Shown: positions 36,919 through 46,913 of the stretch, in pieces | Numbering within the stretch: the stretch's first letter is position 1 | Layout: each line of letters opens with the position of its first letter | Source: Climacium dendroides | Lineage: Eukaryota > Streptophyta > Bryopsida > Hypnales > Climaciaceae | Assembly (NCBI GenBank): GCA_950106755.1 | Contig: OX467083.1 | Coordinates: 3,571,501 to 3,635,500 of the forward strand | Direction: 5' to 3' | Length of the DNA: 64,000 bases | Translations under genes and position numbers: made by a program | Notes under the pieces: generated by a model | The model's database searches: none | What the model was told of the DNA's origin: nothing | Seen by the model: only the letters and a program-made list of their open reading frames with translations

Positions 36919-39429
36919 GTTCAACACATGCTTTAAGTCCTTCATGGTCTTCATTGTGATGCCATAGGCTCCACTGCCACCCTTCATGCCTATGACTCAA
37001 GCCATCTTCCTACCCATCACAAGTCCCACCCAAATTCATGATATATTCACACATTGTGTTTGAAAACATTGCTAAAAGAAAGATAAAGTAGTCAAACAAC
37101 AAGGATTGTAGCATTGTTTTTAATTTTCAGAAGTGGAAGCCACTTGCGTGGTTGATGGGGTTATTGCATAGGCCTAAAATGAGAGTGTTATTCATATATG
37201 GTGTTATTAGTGACATTTGTGAAGTGGCTCTACCATAGCTATAGAGCATTTCCTATCGCATAATCTTCCATCTACACTTCATAGTGTAAGTATTTGTAAA
37301 TTTGCAAGTGTTTTTTCTGGTTGTAACATAGGGACTTGCAAATTAAGATGGTTGCACAACTGAAGAGGAGTGGTGCAAGAGTTATTGAAATTTGTAAGTA
37401 TCATTAATCTGCAAGTTGCTTTCCTTATCACAAAATCTTCCATCCACACTTCCTAGCGTGGATATGGATTTTTTTGAGAGCCTTGTCAAGGTCATCTCTG
37501 TCACCAATTCTCGTTCTCCTACTTAACATGCATTGAACGCGGAGTTGAAGTGGTTGTAATATTTTGTCAATCATGGTTTGTATATATTTTTTGGCTTTCA
37601 AATTTTTGAATTTTGCTTGAGAACCAAACAAACTAGATAATTGAATATGTTGATCACTTTGCATCCCATGACTGAACTCTCTAACTTTTTCTTGCAAGTT
37701 GATATCTAGAGAACCATCAACAACATCTTAAAATATGTAACTTGAAAGGTGAGGAAACATCATTTTATCCATGAATTACAATTCAGATGATCACCTTACA
37801 TCACCTCAATACAAACATTCAATTAACCTTGGAAACATCAAAACAATTAAATACAATTTAGAAGACCATCATGCCTTACCTCACTAGAATCCTAACTTAA
37901 TCTTGCCAATTGATCCCAAAGAACCATCAAAGTATGAGTTTCAATTTAGATTTAGTGTATTCCAATTAAGATTATTAGTTTGAACTCTGTGTACAAGAAC
38001 CCTAATTTTTGCTCACAAATTGATTTCTAGAGAACATTTTCAAGCATGAATTATAATTTCAAATTGAGCATCTAGCAATACCTTAGGAAAAAACCTAAAT
38101 AACCTTGCAAATTGATTGCATCAGACGTTGAGCTTGCCTTCCTTGGCTACATATGAAGAAGATGAGTCGGGCAGATTATTTTGCCACAATTACTAAAATT
38201 TCCTGAATCTACCATTTTAGCTTAATTGCCCTTTCAAAGTCCACTTAACTATTATCGCTCCTTCATTTCTAATATCTTTGTATGGGTTTGATTTCAATGC
38301 TACTTAAAGTCCACCGCTCGGCATGGTTGTTTTGGGATGCCACGTCCACTCCATGTAGGTTTAGGATTTGCAAAAGTACACTAGTGTGAATAGGGTAGCT
38401 AACCCATTTCCAACCACTTAAGCAATTACACATATTTGGAACACAAGTTTTCTAAACGAGGAATTTTTCATGTATAAAAATAGAATTTGGGAGGATTGTA
38501 TATTTTTCCAGAGTTTTATTATACAAAATATAACTATTATGAATTTTTTAGTGAAAAATTCTTTTTAACCTATAATAATGATATAGACCTTTTAATTTTT
38601 GACTATAGGTTGATTGCAAAATTGAACAAGGGTTGGTTGCAATATTGATAGCCTTACAACCAATAATAATGCACCACAACTGCTCCATAAATTCCATTGC
38701 AACTTCATGGAAAGAAAGCACAACTTCATAGAAAAAACCAACCTATAGATTGGGAATGGGGTGATGGTTGGGAATAGGTAGGCTACTAAGGTAGGAGGCT
38801 CGAATTGTGAGTGGGCATTTAGAATCGCTTGTAGAACTATCATATATAGTGTAGAGAGTTTTGAAAATGGATCATAGTTTGTTCAATGCATTTTTTGCTT
38901 TTTTATTGTGTTCTTATATCCCTTTGAGTAAAATATACATTCATGTAAGGCCAAAATAAATCAAAGCATGATGTGGATCATTCTTTGAGAGCCAAAATTA
39001 TAGAAACATCCTAAGTTTGAAGAGCTCCATTCAAAGGTTGATTTTGATTGGTATAGTCTATGAGCACCTATAGCTACCTATGCACGTTTCACTTTGAAAA
39101 TTCATAGTTAACCTTGAGCACCTAACTCAAATTCACTTAAATCCAAACCTTTTGGAATCCATTCCCCTTAAACTACCATTCAAATGAGATCCACAAAATA
39201 TTGACCATATTGATTGGTAGTGGAGAGAGGTTCAAAGGTGCATGAAAATGAACCAATGATTTGATCTTACCTTTGAAAAAATAATAATAGTCAAACAAGA
39301 ACAACCTTCCAAATCAAAGAGCCAAATTTTGACCTATGGGTCGTTCAAGGGTTAATTCATTTCAAGTCAAAAAATTATGATTTAAATTGTCAACTAACTG
39401 TTTCTCTTTTCTCTTTCTACCAAAAATAA
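36919..39429. other. AT-rich intergenic DNA with one unassigned frame
   Basis: No recognised gene. The minus-strand frame 37697-37428 stays open further upstream to about 37,737 and encodes a basic peptide ending KIHIHARKCGWKIL; I cannot assign it. A word with ATCTTCCATC-ACACTTC occurs twice (about 37,262 and 37,435), so the frame may lie in a repeated element. Confidence 0.4.
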
Positions 39430-40790
39430 GTGAAAAATGTTACGCCCCACTAATTTCCCTACAAAGGTCCATTGTCCCTTAAATGGTCGGTTGATGAGGC
39501 TCCTCCCTTATACATGCCGCTGTACCACCGCCTTTGTACCATCCAAGGTCGGAGTGCCACAGTGTCACACGTCACGGACGCATCACCAACCCAGCCTCGC
39601 GATGCCCTGCATGTTGAGGGACGTTACAGACTTACAATGCCCAGTGGAGATGCGCTCCAGTCAGTCCCGAAAGATTTGATTTTGAATGGGCTTCCTGGGA
39701 AGACGAACCAGCCCGCGGGGCGGATCCCACGAACCGCCAGTGAGAACGTTCTGCCAGAGTCTGAGGGACGCACCAGCCCTCCCGTGCCGTCGTGGAACGC
39801 CGACGGACGCCATCCGCCACTGACGGACGCGACTGACGGGTGGGGCACGACGCCGAGCCCAACGGCGAAACGACAAAGCCTCCACAATCCAAGTGGCGCA
39901 GCCCCGACGAAGCCCTGGCCAAATGCCTGCCAACCCCAATCCCTGAGACACAGGCACTTCACTTCCATGCACACCCAAGAGCAATTGGCCGCAAGAGTGC
40001 AAGACAAGATCGCAAGCAAAACAAAGTCCCAACCTCCCATCCCCAGTGCAGAGCCCAAGTGCAGGTGGGCAAGTTCATTGGTTCTGCACTCCTCATCAGT
40101 CTCCGCCTTCGCTGCCTCATTCCTGGAAACCAATCTGCACAGGCGGCAGCAGCAGCATTGCCTGCCTCACAAGGTCCCACATTCCATAGCCTAGTCCCAG
40201 CAGTCCACTAACGTTAACTTAACGTTATCCGCCTCGCATCGGACCTGCCGTGATCGTCCTTTCCTTACCTTCCTGCCAACTGAAGCTTGAAGTTCTGCAC
40301 ATTCCGAAATCCAGTCCTGCGATCCCCACATTCCCGCACCCACCTCCATTGGCCCAGGACCCAGGTGCGTCACTTTGTTGGGTTTTGTTGGGTTTAAGTT
40401 ATGTTGGAAGTGGTTGTTCTGCTTCGATTTGGTGGGGGAGGGAAGGTTCGGGTTGAGTGGATGGGAGTATTGGTATGCTGCATTGGGCACTGCTTCAGTT
40501 AGCCTTTGGTGACTCACAGACACGCCAGGGAAGGAAGGAAGGGAGCCCTGGAAGGAGGAACGGGTCTATGGAATTTTGGTGGTACGAGAGTGGTAGGAGG
40601 TTGCGTTGGGAGTGGGAGGGTTTGTTTGGTAGTTTGTTTGTTTTTGTGATCTGCGGAGGGAGGGGCAGATGGCGATGGCGGGGTGGAGAGTGCTTTAGTT
40701 TTTTCAATTCGCGTCGTTTGGGGGAGCTAATTGGACTTCGGGAGTTGATTGGGAGTTCGGGCGGGGCGTATTTTTGAGGGGTGGAACGAG
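39430..40790. other. GC-rich island upstream of OEP37
   Basis: A sharp change to GC-rich, CpG-containing sequence starts at about 39,430. Long frames on both strands (39472-40194 plus, 40133-39624 minus) overlap each other; they result from the high GC content, and neither shows a domain. The block lies upstream of OEP37 and most likely contains its promoter and the start of its leader. A separate non-coding transcript cannot be excluded. Confidence 0.45.
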
Positions 40791-41843
40791 GCTGGAAAAC
40801 GCTTGACTAGGGTAATGTGAGACACTGATGAACATCGGTTTAGTCGTTAGGCAACCATCCTTGGTTGCCGCTCCTGCCGAAAATTGGTCGTAGAGCTTCG
40901 GAATAGTGGCGAACTCCAGTTGTGGTCCTCTTTTTTTCTTTTAGGGTTGCGCAATTTGCATCACGGCATTTCCTCTTCTCCGTTGGGCAGTCCTGACTCT
41001 GTTTTCGAAGGAATTTGCTGATTTTGGTTGGGGTATCTCAGGGTGTGGTTTCTTCTTTGCATTGGTACATTTGTTACAACCCTTTGAAGTTACTTAAATG
41101 ATTTATTTCCAAATCCTATAGATATGGAAGTGGCCATTTGCGGGTTCAGAGTATCCGTACGCGGGGGTTTCCCGGCAAAGGTCTTTATTTATTATGAATA
41201 GACAGAACGAATCTCACACCTGCATACTGTTAAGTTCCTTGAAACTTCGGAGATAATTTGTTTCAGCTCCTGCAAGTATGGAAGTATCCACGTTTGGCCA
41301 TTTGGACACCTCGGGGTGAATCATGAATTCTATTTCCTCTGTTTTATTTCTGAATTCGGAAGTCCACGTTAGAAGCTCATAGTCCATTACAGCATCCTTC
41401 AAAACATTTCTCTCTTGTTTAAAAGTTTAGGCTGTGATTTGTTCATCCTATTGGTACATTTTGCTAGGCTTCCGAATTGATTTATTTCAGCTCCTGTAAG
41501 TATGGAAGCATCCACGTTCGGCCATTTGAGCACTTGTGTGTGAATCGTGAATTCCATTTCTGCTATTTTGTTTCTGAAGTCGGAGCTTCACGTTAGAAGC
41601 TAATAGTCCAATACAGTAACCTTCAAATCGTTTCTCTATTGTTTAAGAATGTAGGGTGTGCTATGTTCTTCCTATTGGTACATTTTGTTGAGGCTTCTGA
41701 ATTGATTGATTTCAGCTCCTATAAGTATGAAAGCATCTACGTTTGGTCATTTGGTCACTAAGGTGTGAAACCATCTATCTCAGATTTGCTATTTTTTCTC
41801 TGCTGACAAAAACCTGTTTTCCTGGAATGGGAAGGTGGCTACA
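40791..41843 (+). promoter_or_regulatory. OEP37 leader with probable 5' intron
   Basis: GC falls gradually and the region looks intronic. Just before the first recognised coding exon there is a branch-point-like CTGAC, a pyrimidine tract and an AG at 41833-41834. Splicing there would remove an out-of-frame ATG at 41827 that otherwise has a good context. A 5'-UTR intron, or an intron after a short unrecognised first coding exon, is therefore likely. Confidence 0.4.
41055..41775. repeat. 225-bp tandem repeat in the OEP37 5' intron region
   Basis: Three tandem units of about 225 bp are seen by AAGTATGG at 41274 and 41498 and AAGTATGA at 41723, with a shorter fourth at about 41,055-41,150. Each unit holds ATTTCAGCTCCT followed by TAAGTATG or CAAGTATG, ATCCACGTTTGGCCATTTG-like sequence and ATTGGTACATTTTG. 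Units differ by about 15 percent. Confidence 0.82.
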
Positions 41844-43944
41844 ATGGGAAACGAAACGCAGGTGGGGATACAGCATCAAAAGGAGTGGTGGAAGTTTCCT
41901 GCGGTGAAATTGTCCACAGAATATGATTCCGAGGGGAGTATGTTTGCCAACAAGATGTCAGCACGCGTGTTTAATGGGCTAGCCAAGCTCACAGGCTCGA
42001 TTCAACGAGAGCCTTCAGGAGATTTGCGCTATCCGATACTGGGCGTGTTCACCAAATACTTGTCCGTTCTTTACGATCACGAGGACAGAAATGCTCTTGT
42101 CACCATGAATGCGGACTTCGGCCGGAACTTGTCTGTCAAGTACCAGCGAGATATAAACGTAGGGATTAGGGAACCTCTTTTCATATTTGTTTAGCAGTTT
42201 TGTTCAGGATATTTAGGAATTTTTTTGGTTCGTTTTATGTTATTCTTGATTAACACATGCAATGTTCTTCACTGATGCTTGTGAGATTGAATTTGGCCCC
42301 ATTTGAATAATTGCTCTTTCACAATATGATGAATTGAATTGGTCAGTTTAGAATCACGAGTCCTTGGTCCTTTAGGGTTGCAGGGTAGTGTGGCAGCACA
42401 TAGAAGATTGGTTTTCTTGACGGTATTTGACTTCATGTGAGTCGTGACTGTTTTGTTTACGTTTCCAGGCTTTTGCTGAAGAGCTTCATGTTGATGTGCA
42501 GGCCCAGCAAGGTGAAGTGAAGGTGCAGGCGCATACAGCTAACCTTAGGTACAAGACGGAGATTTCCTGTGACGTCCCAGGCACGACTTTGGTATGTGAC
42601 AAGTGCGCACATGTCCTTTTTTGGTGGCAAATGTTGAACGAAGTTTCGTGTTGTTTTTAAGCAGTTCTCAGTAATCTTATTTATGCTTACGTGATGACTT
42701 TTTAAATGTGCTTAATTTTGGGTGCAGCCAAAAGTAGTTTGTTCGTTCCCGGTTGGGCAGTTGAGGGCTGAAGAGGTTGAACTGGACGAGGACCGAGCGA
42801 TCGCACTCAGTGGCTTCCTTGGTGGGAATTTGTTTAATGGTCATGTTATTGCAAGCTATTCTGACGAGAGTGCAACTTTAAAATATACATTCAAGGTACC
42901 TTATCTCTCTTTCAAAGCTGATGTATAATGGTTTTAGTTGTGGCTGATTAAGTCCGCAGTTCCATGCTAGTTTAGTGCTTTTGTGTCAGTGAAGATCTGC
43001 CTGTAGACCTGCATTCATTATCATTATCTTAGCTTGGTCAGGTTCACCTTCAATGGATGTGAATTTCATCTCTACGTAAAGTTAGAGTTAGCTGCTGTGA
43101 TAAAGGATTGAACACGTTAGGATTTATTTATCGTGGCCTTGTTCTGACGACTAGGATGAAGAGTTGACACTGGTACCATCAGTCTCGTGGCCTCAGTTCT
43201 CTCCATCGCTTTGTTTGAAGCGGCAATTTGGACCAAAATCCAAGCTCAGGTATTGCCTCCCATTCGTATGAAATAGTGAAATCAATCGTGTGTCTGTTTT
43301 CAGTTGTGGTTCGTAAATGTTCCAGACAAGGTGAGTTGGGGAAAAGAGAACGGGGTTGAAGGCGGTGCCATTTTCAGGCATTCTTAGTATGAGCTAGTCA
43401 TTGGATGCTGCCTGACATGTGAGTTGACTGTGCATGTGAATGACAGTTATTTTCACAACTTCGAGACAACCGCTTGGAGTGCCATATACAAATACAAACC
43501 AGTTGATGACTTCAAGGTCAAGTTGGGATACGATTCTGATGTTCGCCTTTGCTGGAGCTCATTCTGGGTAAGCTTCTGGCGTCAATGGTGCAACCCTTTC
43601 CTACGCTTTGTATTGGTATGTTCGTTTCTAGCTTGTTCTATATTCAATACGACCGAAGTGCCCAAATTAGCTTGGAAGCTAATCAACTATTAGCTTCTAA
43701 AGTGGATCTATTTTTAAAAAATTTAAATTTTTTTTCAGTTTGGGCATTACGCTGTAAACATATTTCCACACACAATACCAACTGAGCTGTGTCTCGTCCA
43801 TATTTGCAGATAGGGAAGGAGGATTCTGGTGCCAAGACTGCGCCTAGGAAATGTAAGCTGCAAGTAATGTTGCAAGTGCCCCAGGATAATTATAAGGAGG
43901 GCGCTGTGTTGTTTAGAGTGAAAAAGCGCTGGGATTTGTGTTGA
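41844..43944 (+). CDS. OEP37: OEP37, chloroplast outer-envelope channel
   Basis: OEP37 is a beta-barrel, cation-selective, peptide-sensitive channel of the chloroplast outer envelope. Coding exons: 41844-42158, 42469-42591, 42728-42895, 43155-43249, 43447-43567, 43810-43944; all joins keep frame and give 318 residues (Arabidopsis about 343). Family landmarks appear in order: KLSTEYDSEGSMFANKMSAR, KYLSVLYDHEDRNALV, VQAQQGEVKV, WSAIYKYKPVDDFKVK, LGYDSDVRLCW and the C-terminal LQVPQDNYKEGAVLFRVKKR followed by WDLC. No transit peptide or helical membrane segment is seen, as expected for this class. The ATG at 41844 has a good context (ACAATGG); a GTG GCT ACA precedes it in frame, so an upstream coding exon remains possible. 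The N-terminus lacks the Pro-rich extension of seed-plant proteins. Confidence 0.93.
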
Positions 43945-44429
43945 CTGCTGCTCACATGTGCTTTTCAATTAAAAGCTGAATCCACCGAATTTGATTTCAT
44001 CGGCTACAACTGTGTCTCCAAATCTCCAGTCGCAGAATCTTTTTATTTTTTTATTAAAGTTACCAGGAATAGTATATCTGCATTTGCTAATCTAATTAGT
44101 TCCTATGTTATATGTAACAAATGTGGAAAAGAAATTTGTTTTATGTATCAATTAGATTAACCTCCAAAGGACCAGTGTCCCTGTGTCCCTGTGGGGGACA
44201 AATGAAAGTTGAGAGGCAGGTACCTACAATCTCAATTTTCGGCTTGATTTTTTTTAATCATTTTTTTAATCATTTTAATAAGATAGGTGAACAGATTGGC
44301 TTTTGTGGAAATATTATAATTTTTCCAATTGGTGCTTGGGAGTAAATGTTATGCACCCAAAGTAAAAATAGATAAGATTGTGCAGTCAGAAAAATCAGGA
44401 AACTTTGAAAAATTATTTTCTTATCGATT
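43945..44429 (+). other. OEP37 3' flank
   Basis: The first 100-200 bp after the stop keep gene-like composition and probably form the 3' UTR. Further on the sequence becomes AT-rich. No other gene is visible. Confidence 0.4.
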
Positions 44430-45275
44430 AAATTTTTGTTTACTTGGGAAGATTTAATTCATTCCATTTTCATTATTAATGAGAAAGTTATGAAGAGTCT
44501 TGTTTTTCAAGTAATTAGAGCTTTTTCTTCAAAAATTATTTATTGGATTCATTTTTTAACTCAATTTTTGGAGTTTTTAAAACAAAAAGGTGCATGAGGT
44601 GAAGATTGTTTTCTAGAACAATCTCATTACTATGATTGATGTGTTTTAATTCCATCTAAAACCTACTTTAGATTTTCTTTCCATCATGTACCTACTTCTA
44701 CTTAACAAATTTTTATAGAATGAAAATCAAGTTTCTTTTCTTGAATTTTGTTTAGTTTGATTTTTAAATTATGATGATTTAAACCTCTAAACCCTAAACT
44801 ACAACTGAAAAAAATTCAAGTTAAGAAGAGTCAATAGTTTGAAAACTTAGTGTAGCAAGGTATAAAGAAAACTATTCTTTATCCCTTAAAGGGCAACTAC
44901 AAAAAAACTCAAGCTAAGAAGAGTCAAAAGTTTGAAAACTTAGTGTAGTAGGGTACAAAGAAAATTATTCTTTATCCCTTAAAGGACAATGGGGTGACCA
45001 TTTGAAGCATTGTTTTAAAAAATTGTAAAAGCACTCATTGTAAGACAAACTAATGTAGAAGACCTCCCCTTTTCTTGTTAAATTTTGAGGATGAATAGTT
45101 GCACTTTTCTTCTATCTATCATCCATCAAACGCAAAATGTCCACCTTGATGTTTAAGGGTTATGCTTTGAACATTAATATTTTATAATCTTACTCTATCA
45201 AAGTTTCTAAATTTCTTACACATATTTCTATACTAATTTAGTACAAGATCCTATAGTTGAATATGCAAAATTTTA
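44430..45275 (-). mobile_element. TIR element family 1, inverted partial copy D
   Basis: On the minus strand this aligns with 4060-4875: shared landmarks are TTGTTAAGTAGAA-TAGGTA, GATGGAATTAAAACACA, AAAAATTGAGTTAAAAAA, CTTGAAAAA and, at the other end, CTATAGGATCTTG. The middle is broken by a tandem duplication at about 44,805-44,992. The terminal repeats are not clear. Confidence 0.62.
44805..44992. repeat. Tandem duplication of about 93 bp inside copy D
   Basis: Two direct units share AAGAAGAGTCAA-AGTTTGAAAACTTAGTGTAG, written here with its one variable base, and end TTCTTTATCCCTTAAAGG. The unit end resembles the TIR of family 1, so the duplicated piece may itself include an element end. 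Confidence 0.7.
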
Positions 45276-46913
45276 ATTTTTTTGTTTTTTGCAGGGGAGG
45301 TATGCTTAGAAGTCGAGCAACCCAAACTAGGTTGCTTCTTGGTTGAATTCATAATAGCCTTTAAAACAATTTTGCAATTGTATTTGATTTAATCCAATAA
45401 ATGAAGCTTTTAAAGGTCTAATGGGGATTCTATATAAGATCTTGGAAATATATAATCTATTGGATTGGAAATTCAACAATTAAATCTTTCATTTAGAGGT
45501 CATTCCAATATTTAAACTTTATCATGTTTAAATATGGCGTTTTACATGTAGAATATTTGACCAATTGGCAACTTTTCAGATATGTAGGAGGTCTAAATTG
45601 GAAGTACCATGTATCATTGAATCTAGCTAAGTATGAATACAAACTTTTTTAGTTGTTGTATGCATCAATTCATGCACCTTGTATGCTAAATGCACCAAAA
45701 ACACCGTGTTGCAACCCAAATTAGGCTTCTTAGACCTTGAAAGATTAAAAGTTAATTTTTCCTTTAGTTTGCAAATTCCAAAAATAAAAGTTTGTTGTGA
45801 TTACAAGCTCTATATTACTCAATACAATCCATACAATTTAATAAGGTATATTCTACCTTGCTCTTTAAGTATCCCAAAGCATATTTGGTATTATAGAATC
45901 CAAAAAAGATACATTGTCCATTGTTCAAAGAATTTTGCATAATGTACAATAGAATTAGCATTTTTGGTCATACATTCTAAACATTGCAATCTCAATTTAA
46001 GCATACTCAACTTTAATTTCAAAAAATTAACCTTCATTTTTATGAGTTTTTTTAGTTGAATTTCATGATTTTACATGATAATTTACTTAAAGCTATTAAT
46101 GATGAAATTTCAAATTTTCATTGCATAGATATGTAAGAAACATCTTTACTCATTTTCTTGTTAGAGAAAAGTGTTGTTAAGTCATAAAAATATGGAGGGT
46201 GTTGCATGTCAAAATTTTGTAATAAGATATTTCTATATTGTAACTGGATTTTGCTATTGTGAAGTTTCTTCTACACAAATAAGGTAGTGAGGTGTATGAA
46301 GGAGTACAAAGTGAGAGAAAAAAAAACTCATCTTGTTTGAGTCTTCCAATTAATAGAAGGTACAAATAGGTTTCATCAATCTCTAAAGGAGTATTAGCTG
46401 GATGTCTACGTATAGGAAGAATTCCAAAATTCTCATTAATCGATGGTAAGAGGTATAGAAATTCTAAAAAATTCATCAAGAAGTACAACTTAACTAACTT
46501 TGCAACTTACTTTCACCATGATGAACTTAAATTCATTATAGGTAATCTACTTCCAATATAACCACTCTATTTTTGAATTGTGGTTAACTAGACTTTAATG
46601 TAGTTGTAGTTGTAGCTTGTACTTGTAGAATAAATAAACCTATGTTGTTTGTTATCATCCTTTAAGTCTTCTTCTTCATATATTTGAAGGTGGCAAAGGG
46701 TTTGGAAAGAGTGCAAACTGCAAAGTGATAAAATATTTTGAAAAAGGCATGCATCTCTTTTTTGAATTTTTTTCCTAATTGATAAAAGATTTAATAAATA
46801 CCTTCTCGATCAATAGGTACATTGGATGTCTACCACTATTGAGTTAGTAAATGATTTCATCAATAGGTGTAATGTGTTTTTCAATCAATACATTTATAAA
46901 TGTTAATTTTACA
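45276..46913. other. AT-rich intergenic DNA with an unassigned frame
   Basis: No recognised gene. The minus-strand frame 46488-46177 (103 codons) contains LPIRRHPANTPLEIDETYLY and lies downstream of the trihelix gene on the same strand, but no splice join was found and the stop of that gene lies before it. It is probably chance or a relic. A plus-strand frame at 45679-45942 is also unassigned. Confidence 0.35.

Noticed and set aside
39472..40194. 240-codon frame in the GC-rich island as a gene
   Set aside because: Overlapped by a 169-codon frame on the other strand, no domain, no splice partners; GC-rich DNA lacks stops.
46177..46488. Third exon of the trihelix gene
   Set aside because: Exon 2 already ends in a stop at 46914, and no donor before it would join to this frame convincingly.
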